DNA of 64,000 bases from Roridomyces roridus (GCA_029378245.1 JARKIF010000024.1:248001-312000), one strand, 5' to 3'; numbered from the stretch's first letter, positions 22,019 to 34,512 are shown. A program made the numbers and translations. Notes: generated from the letters alone by a model not told the origin.

Positions 22019-22371
22019 TGAGAACGGGACACACCGAGGTCGTCGTTAACTTATAAGGCCGCGCATATACCCTCGCAGCGAATTTATCTTGATTGGGGGA
22101 GATAGAGGGGCGTTAAGTGCGCGGAATTTGGTGTGCATATATAGCGGTGAATGGCATGAGAGTCCCTTCCCGTTGAGCTGGTGGATGCCATCAGTGGCCA
22201 AAATGCCAAGATGAGAAGAGAGCGCCAGAGTTGGCCGGGGAATGACGATTTTGAAGAGAAATCGGTCCATCGGAGTTCGGAACAAAACCAAGCTGAGCAA
22301 AGCACAGCCCCAGGACAAAGAGGTGCAAACCAACGCGCCTTTGTTTACACACTCGTCAAGCACGCCACTCA
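22019..22371. promoter_or_regulatory. Divergent intergenic region
   Basis: About 350 bp separate the starts of the reverse-strand CNNM/Mam3 gene and the forward-strand oxygenase-like gene, so both promoters must lie here. No specific binding site is recognised. Confidence 0.4.
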
Positions 22372-23932
22372 ATGGATCCTCTAATGCTTTCCGACTTGGC
22401 TTCCCTCAACGATTGGGATGCTTTCCAGCCTAATCTCAAAGGTTTCATGCCACCTCAAGACTTGGAATTACACCCTGACTGCGAGGACGTCGAGGTGCGT
22501 GCGTGATCGATTGCGGCTTGTCCTCCACTGAGCAAAGATCAGACCCAGATCCGTGAATTCACAGACTCTTCGTACATGCGCGACAACGACGCGCCTCTCA
22601 TCACCTCCGTCTCGGTGCAGAACCTCGTTACGACAAGTATCACCATCGGCGGCGAGATCTTCACTGTGCCACTCTCTTCCCGGGAAAGTTCATATTTGAT
22701 GAGCAAGGGAGATGCTTCCGCCTCTCGTTTTACTGTTCCGGGCGACCAGGTGCGAGTCAATAAATGCTCGACCCGTCGTTATTGTTGACCACCTCGAGCA
22801 GGTACAATTCGTGAACAGTAGCAGCCTCAAATTCATCACGGAGACCCGGTCGTCCGTTCTGAGAAAACTCAGAGTCTCTGACATTCTCGTCACCGACACG
22901 TCCCTCGTAGGATTGGACGTTTTTATAAATGGCGAACACCGACTTTCGTACGTCCCCAAGCCCTAGTTGTAGCAACAGCGCTAAGCTTATAAAGGACGGG
23001 GGTGGTGGACACCAACCACTTCGCCACCCTCTTCGTAATCCTCCCTTCCTTGACACCCGCCGACGTTGGCGCATACGTGATGCATCGGGGTGTCATCGCA
23101 GACACTAAGCTGCCCCAAGACCTCTCCCAAGCTGCAAGCGCCATCCGAATTTACGCTGGTCTCGCGGACGCGCGTATCCAGATAGCTTCGGGTGGTCCAA
23201 TCGTTTGTCTGACCTATCACATCCTCGCTCGTCCCAATTCAGACCCCGCCCTCGTCCCGCGACTCGCAAACCTCGCGGGCGCGCTCTCGCCCTTGCGCGA
23301 TGGCTTTTGCCTGTGGCGGCACAAGTTGACCACTACGACCGGCGCACCTAAACTCATCCTTTTCTTCCTCGACGGTTCGCCCACCTATGCCGGGGGCTTT
23401 GCCGGCGTCGACGCCACCCTACTCTCCCACCTCGCTCCTCTCGCCAAAGCCTACGGATTCAAATTACTCCTGGGAAGGCTAACTCATACCATGTATACAG
23501 TTCAAGAGGTGGATCACCCGTACAAGGAATATTACAACGATATCGACATTAACGATTTGAGCATGGACGATGATCCGAAGGAGTCCTGGAAATGGGAACC
23601 TCTGACTACCCTGGGCGGAGTCAAGGTGGTTGATGGTGATAATTTGCTGGATCTTGCTGCTGAGATGGTGAAGAACGAAGAACGATACAAGGAGATGATC
23701 TTGGAAGTCGATTTGGAGGAGGGTTTCGAGGAGATGGACGAAGGGGTATGTGCCTTTCCGTCAAATCGATGGTCCCGGGCAGGGATAACTCGGCGTTCTA
23801 GATTTACGCGACGACGGTCAAGTACACTCATAGTGAGTCCTACTTTCGCGTAGTTATAAACTAAAACTGACGGCCGAGCACAGCACGAACCGCCTCGGTT
23901 CTTTTTATTGTGTCTTAGTCTGGTGGAAATGA
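22372..23932 (+). CDS. Divergent 2OG-Fe(II) oxygenase-like agaricomycete protein
   Basis: It starts at 22,372 (MDPLMLSDLASLNDWDAF). Exons read through PPQDLELHPDCEDVEV, then LITSVSVQNLVTTSITIGGE, RFTVPGDQVQFVNSSSLKFI and VLRKLRVSDILVTDTSLVG. A GTACGT intron joins GEHRLS to NHFATLFVILPSLTP, followed by AIRIYAGLADARIQIASGGP and KLILFFLDGSPTYAGG. The order recalls a large mushroom family with a prolyl-4-hydroxylase-like core (HATVLVALN / GGDF / EHKVEPVTSG). Here the positions expected to hold the metal-binding His residues are NHF and DARIQIAS, so the second His is missing. The 3' end uses two small introns (GTATGT at about 23,747 and GTGAGT at about 23,832); the exact stop, near 23,917-23,932, is uncertain. 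It is probably expressed but catalytically doubtful. Confidence 0.45.
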
Positions 23933-24108
23933 ACTTTTATTGAATTGTTCGTGGCGTGGTCGCGGCGAGCAAGTCCGGTGCCGGCAGTAAGTTCTCTTCC
24001 TCAATCTAATCAAGGGCACGTACTGGGCGGGATTATTTTTGTCACATCAACCCGATGACCGTCGGCGCTGGTCGGAGGCTGTGTTATTGCGTGTCAATCT
24101 CCACCACC

Positions 24109-25410
24109 ATGCCTGCCCACAGGATGAACTCATCCTTGACCCGTGAGTCTTGTTTCGCCGAAGCAGACTGCGTCTCATCCATTACAGTCCCCACAGAGCT
24201 ACTAACGGAAATCTTTCAACTCTGCGATCCCGACTTGGCGGACAGGGACGTCCGATACGCCAGTGACATTCCTCTTATGCAGGAACACCCGTGGCTTCTG
24301 ACTCGTGTATGCCAGCGCTGGCGTGCATTGGCGCTGTCGACACCCTGGCTCTGGCGATACATCGACGTCAATATCAGCCTCCACAGCGCCGGCGTCCTTC
24401 AACTTGTATCGCTCTTCCTTGAGCGTTCATCACCCTGCCCAATAACGCTGCGGCTTACTGGACTTAACTGGTATTCAAACACGCTCGTGCTCGAACGCCT
24501 CATCAGCGCGTCCGACCGCTGGGAGCATCTGAAACTGTTGGGCTCTGTTAGCATGGTGGATGCCCTGGAGTCCGTGCGCGGGAAACTTCCCCAGCTGCGT
24601 TGTCTCGAGACCGACGTCTCGGAAATGGAGTGGGGGAGCAGGCCTCGGGTCATTGACCTATTCGCCGATGCCCCGCGTCTCCGCCGCGCCGTGACCCTGC
24701 GCCGATATGGGGTCTCGTATATTCTTCCGTGGCAACAGTTGGTCAATTATAAAGGGCCTATGCTGAATGACCTCGAGGCTACCCTCGAGCGACTCACGAA
24801 ATTCAGCCGCCTGGTCACACTGGACATGAGCAGAACCAGCTCCGAGTATTCAGAGAGCACGACGGAATACCCGATCGTCCATCTGCCGCATCTCCGCACA
24901 CTATCCCTAAGAACATGGAGCACAGACCCGGACGACGTAATCAACCACCTCTGCCTCCCTGCCCTCGTCTCCATGACAATTGATTGCTCGTCGGTCGACA
25001 TTTGTGGAGCAATTACCGCCCTGGTGGATCGGTCGCATTGTACAATTGAATCGATAACGCTCGCGCTCGAAATGGACGAAGAGATGGACACATCGCTTAT
25101 CCTGGTCCTGGCATCCACTCCCCAGCTCAAGCACCTCGTCCTCGAGGCGTCGCACTTCTCGGACGACCTCCTCATCGGCCTCACCCCGCCGAACGTGCTA
25201 GTACCCCGCCTCGAGACGCTGGAACTCCGGGATGGCAAGTTTGACCAAAATTTGCTTCTGGAGATGGTGGAAGCGCGGTTTGCGTCTGGAGAAGGGGCTT
25301 TGCGAAGGCTGGGTTTATCGCTGGATGTCAACGATATCCAGCACGAGCTCGTGCGAAGGATGGATGTGTTGATCGATTTGGGATTTATCGTTGAGCGCTT
25401 GCAGAACTGA
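24109..25410 (+). CDS. F-box/LRR-like protein, single exon
   Basis: Intronless frame of about 430 residues. The ATG at 24,109 (MPAHRMNSSL) is preferred; an in-frame ATG lies at 24,055. The F-box is at residues 30-90: VPTELLTEIFQLCDPD, then LLTRVCQRWRALALSTPWLW. Leucine-rich segments follow (LPQLRCLETDVSE, LPHLRTLSLRTW, LPALVSMTIDCS, TPQLKHLVLEAS, VPRLETLELRDG). F-box proteins bring substrates to SCF ubiquitin ligases through Skp1; the substrate is unknown. Unlike the F-box relatives at 42-55 kb this gene is intact and has no interruption. It is followed tail-to-tail by the asparagine synthase gene about 100 bp away. Confidence 0.85.
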   Translation: MPAHRMNSSLTRESCFAEADCVSSITVPTELLTEIFQLCDPDLADRDVRYASDIPLMQEHPWLLTRVCQRWRALALSTPWLWRYIDVNISLHSAGVLQLVSLFLERSSPCPITLRLTGLNWYSNTLVLERLISASDRWEHLKLLGSVSMVDALESVRGKLPQLRCLETDVSEMEWGSRPRVIDLFADAPRLRRAVTLRRYGVSYILPWQQLVNYKGPMLNDLEATLERLTKFSRLVTLDMSRTSSEYSESTTEYPIVHLPHLRTLSLRTWSTDPDDVINHLCLPALVSMTIDCSSVDICGAITALVDRSHCTIESITLALEMDEEMDTSLILVLASTPQLKHLVLEASHFSDDLLIGLTPPNVLVPRLETLELRDGKFDQNLLLEMVEARFASGEGALRRLGLSLDVNDIQHELVRRMDVLIDLGFIVERLQN

Positions 25411-25506
25411 GAGATGCAGTATGTGGTCGAACTCGATAGGGATATTTGTAATTTTTCGAAACAGTGTTTTATTGTCTCGATCTGGTTCATTCTCTACAGT
25501 TGACAT

Positions 25507-28091
25507 TTAGTGAGAGTTACATGGCACAAGGTTGGCCGTCGGCACGTCAAACCGCTCCTGCAAAACCACCAAACTAAGTACAATCATGAGCTTCCTCGCT
25601 CTTATATCAATGGCGCCATGCGACGGATAAACAGGATTCTCCAAATATCCCTTCAACAACTCCTCGACGTATCCCCAATCAAACAACCCCGTTCGCTCCA
25701 CAGTCTTTTGGGTGATACGGTCGCGGAGCCGCGCCTGCAGCGGGGTGAGCGTCCCTTTGTCCGAGTTGGACGGCTTGGGTGGCGGGTTGAACGGGATTTT
25801 CCGACGTTTGTAGATTTCGTCGGTGATGAATGGCTTCGTCGCCTCTCGGAGGATCCATTTTTCGACGAACGTCCACCTGTTGGGGCCGTCCTGTGCAATG
25901 GGGCGCAGTTTCAAAGACCTGGAGGAGGAGGTTGATAATTTTAAGAAAGAAATGGGGAGGGGGTTGCGCACGGTGGCAATGAGTTGACGTATTCGACGAG
26001 AGGGTGGTCGAGGAAAGCCACGCGACTCTCGATGGAATTGGACATATCGTTGCGATCGCCCGCCCAGTTCAAAATTATCTTGGTCATCAGAGTTTTCCCG
26101 GTGACGTACTGTGTCCGCAATGAAAATCCATGTAGAATTTAGGACTGACAGGACGAACCAGGGAAACGTTCAAGCTATGCCAAGAGCTCTCCACCGAATT
26201 GCGTCGCACCTGCGGATCTATACCCTCCGCAATGCACCTCGCCACGTCCGGTGCGCCAGTCTCGCTGATGACGCCCCGAGAAAACATTTTCGCATCTTGA
26301 GGAATGAACGAGCTAAGAACGGCGTGTGCATTGATTTGAAGCAATTCTTGAGAGGTATTCGCCTCTGCGTCGAGTGCAGTTGCATACATGTTGGATATCT
26401 GAGGCGGGCCCGCAGAACCGATCATTTCCGAGAGAAGGGTGGCGCGTTCGGCGTCAGTCGGGACAGGGATGCCTAGAGCCTCTGCTGTGGGGTCGACGTT
26501 CCGGAGGTAGTCGGCGGGGAACCAGGGGTATCCTGCGAAGATTTCATCTGACCCTGGATGACAGAGTGAGTACGGACAGTGCGAATGCGACCGAAGCAGC
26601 TCTCCTAACCTTCTCCTGAAAGAGCGACCTGAAGGATGATTCAGTTCAGAAGAAGGTCAAGTAGGAATTATTATCAACCTTGTATCCGTTTTCCCGCACG
26701 GCCCTGGATAGGAGGAATTTACCTGCCCCATGGAAAGTCGCCGCAACCTGTTCAGCGTGATAAATCGCCTCCTCGAGAACATCAACCAACCCCGCTTCCG
26801 TCGCTGGTACTGCATGTATGTCGGCCCCGATGTGCGCAGCAGAGCGCCTAGCCAGGGGAGACTCGTCTGTCGTTTCATCCTCTTCACAACATCGTTAGCT
26901 CAGGCAAATGGGAAGGAATGGCGAACTCGCCGACATAGGCCAACGTAAACGCAGTGACTTTTGCTTGAGGATCTTTCTCTCGCAAAAGGTGGGTAGCAAT
27001 TCCCGCAACCGACGAGCTGTCGATCCCACCGCTGAGGTACACCGCCAGTGGCACGTCGGCACGCAGACGCAGACGGACGGACTCGATCAGCATGTTCCGC
27101 ACGGTGGATATCATTTCTTCCATAGTTCCTGGAGGAGGTGCGGATGGAGCCGGGTACGTGAGGTCCCAGTAGCGCTCGATGCGAACCTCTCCAGAGGGGA
27201 GGCAGAGAGCGGAGTGCCCTGCGCCAAGCTGGGTGTCGTACATTACTTGTCAATACGTTTAAACCAGAAACGCAGGGTGATAAGTACCTTGAAAGCACCC
27301 TTGAAAACCGTTCGCTCATCGCCGAGGTCCCCATTGTGCACGATACTGCTGACATCCCATTCGGCCTTCCAGCCGAGCCCCATGAACGCCTTCATCTCGC
27401 TCGCAAAGAGTACGCGGCCGTTTGAGACGGTGTAGTAGAGTGGCTTGATGCCAAAGCGGTCGCGTGCAGCAAAGAAGATGCGGCGTTTCATATCGTACAG
27501 GACAAAGGCGAACTGCAGAAGAATAAATTCGAATATACGAAATGAATTGAAGGCCAACCTCGCCACGGAGGCTGAGAAGTAGATTCATGCCATCACGCTT
27601 GTATCTGGATGTATCTTAGCGTTGGATCGGTCGCGGGAACGAGCGACTTACAGCTGAACGACAAGCTCCGAATCCGACTTGGTCTTGAAGGAGAACCCAT
27701 CCCGCTGCATTTCCGCCCGGATGCGGTCGTGGTCGTAAATCTCGCCCGTCACGACGCAGTGAATGAGCTCGTCTTCGTCAGACATGGCTGAGACATATTT
27801 CAGCACCCGAGAGGCGGGGTAGCAGTGAGGGACTCACGTTGCTGGCCAGTCTCCAAGTCTATGATCGCCAGCCTCACGTGCCCAAGGCCTAGAGGAACGT
27901 CGGTGATTCGTTTCAAGCACACTGTAAGCGGGACACTCACCGACGCGTGCATCCGGCGAGACGTAGGTCCCCCGCGAATCTGGACCCCGGTGCTTGATGA
28001 TTTCGAGTGATGCGGCAAGCTCTTGTTGGAGGACATCGGGCGACGGGCGCACCACCGAGTCGGGGTGAAAAACAGCTGTGAGACCGCACAT
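25507..28091 (-). CDS. Asparagine synthase, glutamine-hydrolysing (class II)
   Basis: Makes asparagine from aspartate, ATP and glutamine. The start at 28,091 (MCGLTAVFHPDSVV) puts the catalytic Cys at position 2, as class II glutaminases need; the in-frame ATG at 28,256 is rejected for that reason. Further glutaminase marks are IIKHRGPDSRGTYV, LGHVRLAIIDLE, FAFVLYDMKRR and RDRFGIKPLYY. The synthetase domain has the ATP pyrophosphatase loop VYLSGGIDSSSVAG near 27,040, then AEQVAATFHGAG, VALSGEGSDEIFAGYPWF and NSIESRVAFLDHPLVEYV, to the C-terminal LLKGYLENP and the stop at 25,507. About ten short introns. All catalytic motifs are present. The length, about 700 residues by estimate, is typical of the fungal AsnB-like branch. 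Confidence 0.92.
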
Positions 28092-29100
28092 TCTGCGAGT
28101 CGATGGAGAATGCTCAGAACAGGTCTGGGTATTTATGGGTAGGGGCGTACAGGCCACGAGACCTTGCCGCCCGGCAGCCGCCCAACTATCATCTCGAAGC
28201 AGGAGCGAATGAACAGGTGATATGTACCGGGGAGTCGAAAGCGTGAACGTTGACATGCTGGGTATGACAGAAATTCAGGGTTTCGAGAGAACTTGAGCTG
28301 ATTTGGGGCCGGGACCGATGGGCGCGCTCCTGTAGAAGAAGACGAGCTCCAATTTTACCAGAATGGAGGCCAAAAATGGCTTTCGAGCCCCATAAAGCGC
28401 CTGAATTGTACCGAGCGTGGGGTGGTTTGTCCAGGGAACCGCTGATTCGAATTTTCGCGTCAAGATCCCGATCAGTGCATTCCGTGGCCCCCTCTGCCTA
28501 GATCGGGCTATGTGCCTAAGCGAGCCCTGCCCGACCCAACTGGGCCCAGGTCGGGCAACCTTGGTCCTTGGCTTCGTACTCAGTCCGTCAACAATCCGTA
28601 TACTGATAATGTGTGTACATTTTTTATGAATACTACGGTTGCCACTGAAACGGTCAGATCTTGGTCAGATCAGCTAATTTACTGATCTCCGTCGCTGCAG
28701 ACAAAGGACTGCGGATGGAGGGCGGAGATATTCTCTTTCCTCCCTCCCTTCTACATTCCTCTTTTCCTCATCGCGGCGCAGACCCCAGACTCGCGTCAAC
28801 GTCGCGATACACACGTTCGCATGGCGTAATAACCATCCAGATCCTGTCCCCACGGCACAATGTAGTGGATGTGCCGAGCGCTCCGAGGAGGTAATTCCGC
28901 GGCGGGGAACAGAAATGGTCGTCAAGATATGCACAGGGTTTCAAGTCCATTCCCGCGAGGTTCACCTTCACCGGGTCGAATTGTCGGATTCCATGATCAT
29001 TGAGTCTCAGAGGAACAAGTGCAAGAGTGCTCACGTGACAGCTGGGAAATCCGGCATTACCACATTTGGCCTGCTCCGCTCTTTGACAGCAACCACGACG
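28092..29100. promoter_or_regulatory. Divergent intergenic region, asparagine synthase / flavoenzyme
   Basis: The two genes point away from each other, so both promoters lie in this kilobase. It includes a G/C-rich near-palindrome at about 28,528-28,556 (gcccgacc...ggtcgggc) of unknown meaning. No further gene is supported. Confidence 0.4.
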
Positions 29101-31581
29101 ATGCTCCTCCCGTCGAGCCTTATACCGCTTTCCAACGCGTTCCAATGGCTCGGAGGCCCCCAAATACCACTCCAGTGAGTACCAGGACCATTGGCACTGC
29201 AGTCCGTCGCTGAATTCAGGCTGTCAGGAACAGTTTCGCGCCGAGTGAGTCACAGTCCGAATCGCTCCGTCAAATTGCCACGAACGTTCTCTAGGCCAGG
29301 TTTACAACACGTTTGACGGGCAGGGCTTCCCTGCTTGCAATGCAGTTTTCCAGATCTTCACACCATCGACTGTCGGCGAGATGACAGCAATCGTCAAGGC
29401 CGCCAGCGCACAAGGAGTGCCCGTGCGAGCCAGTGGCGTAAGTTTTTTACTCCATCTCGCGAGGAATAACGAGCTCTGCAGAACGCGCACATGTGGCGTA
29501 AGCCCGCTTTCATCTCGAGACAACGACTGCTTACCTGGCTCCTCCCAGACGACACGATGTGCTCCGACGATCCCCGCACTGTCATCATCAAGACTGACGC
29601 GGTCAATGGGATTTCTGATCTCCGCATGGATGGCAATGGCGGGAGTGTCGTCGTGGAAGCGGGCGTTACCTTTCCACAGGTGTAAGTACAGTTTCGTTGG
29701 CATGTGCGCGACTTGAGCGTCCCGATCAGGGCACAATGGCTTCAAGATCGTGGTGCTGCACTCGGCTATACTCTTGGTAAGATCTTCACACTCTCCCGTT
29801 GAATTAACTCATGAAATCACTCAGTGAATTGGAATATCACACTCGGTAACTCCGATTCTGTTCTCTTCCGCACGCGCTCAGAGACACGCAGGTGGTGCAA
29901 TTGCGATGGGCGCTCACCGTTCTTCCTTGCGTGAAGACTCCCAAGTATCAGCCGCAGCTCTGTCAATGGACATTGTCAACGGAAACGGTGTGCTTGCTCG
30001 TATATCCCATATCAGCTTCGTTGACGACTTTTTCCAGGGGATCTGGTGCACATCGAAAAGGGGGACACAGACACCTGGCTCGCGGCCACCACTTCTCTCG
30101 GTTTGCTCGGTATCATCGCGCGCATCGAGATCGAGGTTCTCCCTGACTACAAAGTCTGGGCGAATCAGACAACGGTCGATGAGGAGGACGTTCTCGCTGA
30201 AGATTATGATATGTTTGCGGAGATTTCGCCCTACGTTACGGCCAACTATTGGGTGAGTCGTTTTTGCAGTGGAAGCCTTAATTGTATTGAAATTGGTGTA
30301 AAGTGGTGGCCCAGTAAGTTTGCACTGTCTGAAGACATTTCGTGGGCTGAGCTTAACTGCAGGCGTAAAGAAATTCCACCTCCGCACATACGGCGTTCTT
30401 CCAGTCAACACCTCGGGTAATGCATTTCAGGTGTGTACTCACTGTGGCTTGAAAGCTGCGTGCAACTAACCGACGAAATTGCAGTCAACCTTCTCTGTTA
30501 CACCTGCCGAAGGCAACCTTGCCCACGCTCTCCTCAACGCCGGCCAAAATTCAAGCACGGCCAACTTTGTTTCAGCCGACGTCTTCTACAGGCTCTGGGC
30601 TTCACCCAACTTCCACGGTCAGTCACCCCTTCTTCGTCTTCTTCCGTACTCAATTTCGCTGTCCACAGAAACGAAACTCAACCTTCCGCTCTTCTCATGG
30701 CCCGTCGTCGGGCACGCCTACGACGTCCTCATCGGCGGGCTCTACCCCAACACGAAGCCCGAGTGGGAGTATGATTTGCATGGCAAGACACTCGAGTTGG
30801 CGGTACCCATACCGGATGCGGGTCGGCTTCTGAGGCGTGTAAGGGAGCTTCTCGATCAGAGCGAGGAGGAGGGGATGGCGGTTACGAGTACGTATCGGAG
30901 GTGCGTTTGGCTTCCCTGGCGTTCTTGAATTAATCGGCTGACGGGCGGGTGGACGGGTAGTGGGATTAATATCAAGGTACGACTTATCTTTCTACAAGCC
31001 TGGTAAATCTGACACGCGCTTCCAGTTCGGTAAACCGTTCGATAGTTTCCTGGGTCAGACGACGCAGCGCGTGGGGAACGTTACGGCCGACTGGTCCAAG
31101 GTGCGAGTGATTTCGTACCGTCCCTCTTCCCCTGCTCGAACGGAGTCAGGGAGCCATGATGTTCGACTTTCCGTCATTCGTGCCAACCACTGGGGATCAC
31201 CACAGATACAATGAGGCTTGGTGTGTTCATCTCTTGAATCTTGCACGCATCCGTTGATCCCGTTGCTAGGTACGGCATGCTGGCAAAGACGCTCATCGAC
31301 GAGGCGCGTTATTCATTTCTGCGGCGTCAATCTCTCATTCTGTCTTGATATGCAGTTCCCTGTCCGCCCGCACTGGACCAAGAACACACGCGAGGTGTTC
31401 AGCCAGGCGCTCAAGAATCTCGATGAAGATGTAAGAAGTTCCGCTCCAACTGGATACTCCGTGTCGCAGATGAGGCTGACGTCAACCACAGAGTCTCCGC
31501 CGATTCGCTGTTGTCCGAGAGCAATTCGATCCCCACAAGACGTTCCGCAGCGTTGTGGGGGAGATTATTGGCGTCGTCTAG
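29101..31581 (+). CDS. FAD-linked oxidoreductase, D-arabinono-1,4-lactone-oxidase type
   Basis: The start at 29,101 (MLLPSSLIPLSNAFQWLGGP) splices over a tiny exon (QNSFAPS) to QVYNTFDGQGFPACNAVFQI. The VAO/PCMH FAD-binding fold is marked by TPSTVGEMTAIVKAASAQGV, PVRASGNAHMW, VVVEAGVTFPQV, NWNITLGGAIAMGAHRSS and TSLGLLGIIARIEIEV. The C-terminal part matches ALO-type enzymes: HAYDVLIGGLYPN, PIPDAGRLLRRV, and near the end PVRPHWTKN followed by LRRFAVVREQFDP and the stop at 31,581. Family members oxidise aldonolactones (erythroascorbate pathway in fungi); mushroom paralogues may act on other sugars. More than ten introns of about 50 bp. The GAHRSS sequence replaces the usual G-T/S-HG-S, which may affect flavin attachment. 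Confidence 0.75.
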
Positions 31582-32560
31582 ATTCTAGACTCGCGTGGCA
31601 CGTTGCCGTTGCCTTCCTTCATGTCGATTTCCGTTCTTGTTATCCTTGCTCTGAGAATTCCAGGTAGCTTACGATGATCTGGGCTTCTGACGCGGAACTC
31701 GGCCGGTTGTTTTTGGGAATACCAATTCGGACTCGGTCCCAGCCGAGATATATCAAGACCATCTCATTAGAACGACTACGGATGACCTGGTGGGATCAGA
31801 ACAAATCCCGTCCCAGCGCGTACCTGGCAGATTATCATCCCGCCTTCAACCTAAAAACTCACCCACTGCAAGCGCCAGGACATTGCATGTTGCGGCGCTG
31901 CTTGGAACCAAGGAATTACTGATAAATGGCGGTCTGCCCGGGTATGTTCAGCATGCATCTACACGAACGCCTGTGTACTCTTCCCTGGGGCGTTTTCCCA
32001 CCGTGTACTTTTATCATCGAGCTCCCAGTGCCCATTTCGGGCAAGTATGAAGATGATAACGATCGAGGCGTGCGTCTTTTTCTCCAGGTTTTTGGAACGA
32101 TGCCTCCCGACTCTTTTCATTTATTTGCCTTCCTCCGGGGACAACTTCCACTGTGCATGGCCCCCGAGCTCGAGCTAACCATAGTCTTTTTCTGCCACCC
32201 TTCGACTCGGGACAAGGTGAGACTTGCGTTCCTATATCATCCGCGTGCTGAATCTCGAACATCCCAGGTTCTCTATCAATAAACTCGACAACCTGTTCGG
32301 CAGCTGGGCGTTCTCTGATTTTCTAGAACTCGTACAGAATGATAAAAGAGATACATACATGCATCGAGGGTGCCTATCTATCCACACCCCACTTTTCTTA
32401 CTCTCCACTGCCCACTGCCCACTACCCCGATTTGTCAAGGACCAACCGTCTTTTTGCTTGAAATTATTATCAACATTATCGACAAGGAACCTAGTATTCA
32501 GAGACCAAAGAACTCGCAGCGGGCAAGGATAGCTGAGATGAACAAAAATCGGCCCGTTAA
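31582..32560. other. Intergenic, unassigned frames
   Basis: Forward frames at 31,674-31,922 and 31,926-32,282 have no recognised domain or splice partners. They may be decayed coding sequence. Nothing else is identified before the tRNA-like repeats. Confidence 0.35.
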
Positions 32561-33230
32561 CCTCGAGCTCCCCATCGTCCCGACCCGAATCGAACGGGTC
32601 CACATCTGGGTTTGTATCCCGAGGACGTCCACCAAGTACATAGCACTAGCGGATCTTCTGTAAAGGAGAAGAGCATTCACAAGATTTCAATGGTTCCCAG
32701 CGAGGTTGGAAAATGTCAGCCATCATTGATCTCCCAGGCCCGATTCGAACATGTGAGATAGTCGTGTTCCGACGTCCAAACAGGAGAACAGCTATAACTG
32801 TATAATGCTCTGGACACTTCGGATGGTCTAGGGCCTCTCGCGGGAGCGACCGATACATAAAGGGAAAAGACTCAGCGAGCTTGAAAAACCATCACCAAGG
32901 AAACGCGAATCCATGTCCCAGCCCCGAATCGACGCGGATATACACCACCGCCAGGCGTGAGGGGACGTTCAAGTGTTCAAGTGCTGTGCTCCTAGCATTG
33001 ACTAAAGCCACACAGGGGCAGACACAACAAGGCAAGGACCCGGATCAATGATTAGCCAGGAAAGCCGCATGTCCCAAACGAGGGATGAGTTAGCCAAAGG
33101 TTCAGTCGATTATTGAGCTTAAGAAAGAACCGGTTCAGACAGAAAAAAGCCAGGGCCAGCTGAGGGGACAAAGTTCGATGGTCAACAGGTCCAGAATTGT
33201 CCCGACCCGAATTGAAAGCTGAAAGAAAGA
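32561..33230 (-). repeat. tRNA-like degenerate repeats, cluster A (4 copies)
   Basis: Four reverse-strand copies of a T-arm/B-box core (CCCGTTCGATTCGGG-like) lie at about 32,579-32,598, 32,733-32,753, 32,915-32,937 and 33,198-33,220. The 3' side is followed by (c/g)gggac(a). Upstream of the first, GGATACAAACCC resembles a tRNA anticodon arm. Body words are shared with other clusters, such as caaacgagggatgagttagcc and the ttcaatggttc...gcgaggttg segment. The acceptor stems do not close, so these are tRNA-derived SINE-type copies, not tRNA genes. Confidence 0.6.
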
Positions 33231-33373
33231 AAGAAGCAAATATATGTAGCGCCAGGAACGAACCAATTGAAATCCCACCGATCCGGTATAAGGCCGGATC
33301 CCCACTTCGCCCCTTACCCCTCTTCCTCCTTCCTTCCTCTCTTCCTCTCTCCTTCTCCCACCGCCCTTCCACC

Positions 33374-34512
33374 ATGAGACTCTACGCTGCCCTCACACTC
33401 CTTTCCCTCAGCACCTTCGTTTCCGCCATAAACTCTGGCATCTTTGGCGAAAACGGCCAAGTTGTCAACCCCCCTCCTCCCACCCCCGTTGCCCGTTCGG
33501 CAGAGGACATCTCGGCCTCCTTTGTACAAAGGGAGACGAACTCGCAACGCCTAGCTCGTGGGCTTGGGCCTCTCCCTCCCACACGCAGGACTTCCGAGCG
33601 TGCGTCTCAGCCCTTCCTCTCACCGTCACAGTTCTGACTCTACACAGTTCTCCCCCGCACGTCTTGTGTACCCCTAGCCAAGTAAGCTCTCTGCTCAACG
33701 ATTTCAAATGATTTTTGACCCCCCGTAGCACCCAAGGCGTCATCCAGGTCATCGACAGCACGACCTCAGCGATCAAGGGCTACGTCAGCAACTACTTTGA
33801 CTCTCAGAACACGTACACCATCGCGGACCTCAGCACCGATGCGCTCATCGTGTCGTGGTCGTCCACCACCCCATTCAAAGGCGCATTCGAACTCACCGCC
33901 GTCAACGGCCCGGACCCCGCGTACTCCCTTTTCGGCACCGTCGGTGGCAGCAAGAGCTACGTCCTCAAGAAGGACAAAGCCGGGTGCGTCTCTATCTCTT
34001 GCGTGCAGTGCTCGTTTGCTGATTCACGAGGGTTTATCCAGATTGGCGTACCTCAGCGGTGTCGGCCACAGTGCGTTACTTTTTCTGGGTTGTGTTGCCT
34101 GACCTTGACTGAACCTGCCGTAGCGCCCGCTGGCTCCCCACCGTCGACCACCGCCGGCACCAGTATCGAGGCTCTCGGCTACACGGGGCCGTCTGAGAGC
34201 GCGATCTGGACTCTGAACTGCCACTCGCTCCAGATTACCGCACAGTGGACGAACGCCGACGGCAGTACGTCTCGTTGCTGTTTTCCTCTTCCTCATCAAT
34301 GAAAATTCAATCTCCACCAGCCAGTCCGGCGATCGACTCGTTCGTCTACGACGCCTACGTCAATAGCCTCAACATCGTCGGTGACTTTGCCAAATTCCAG
34401 AACAAATACCCGAATGACAATGCTGTCGCGGTTGTGCGTCTCCTCCCTCCCTCTTGCACATCTGGCTGACGGACGTTTCCAGAAATTCGTATTCATACCC
34501 GTTGCTGCGTGA
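33374..34512 (+). CDS. Small secreted protein of an agaricomycete family
   Basis: It starts at 33,374 with a classic signal peptide (MRLYAALTLLSLSTFVSA). Exons join by GTGCGT, GTAAGC and similar short introns: SGIFGENGQVVNPPPP, then a Ser/Arg-rich linker, TQGVIQVIDSTTSAIKGYVS, IADLSTDALIVSWSS, NGPDPAYSLFGTVGGSKSYV, YLSGVGH, TSIEALGYTGPSESAIWTLN, SLQITAQWTNADGS, FVYDAYVNSLNIVGDF and finally AVKFVFIPVAA at 34,512. The pattern QV-D--T-AIKGYVSN ... ESAIWT-N ... L-AQW-N-DGS recurs in many mushroom secreted proteins of unknown role. It sits between two clusters of tRNA-like repeats, with no repeat seen inside its coding region. Confidence 0.7.

Noticed and set aside
29302..30411. Long reverse frames opposite the flavoenzyme gene
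   Set aside because: They are complements of well-supported exons and carry no motifs.
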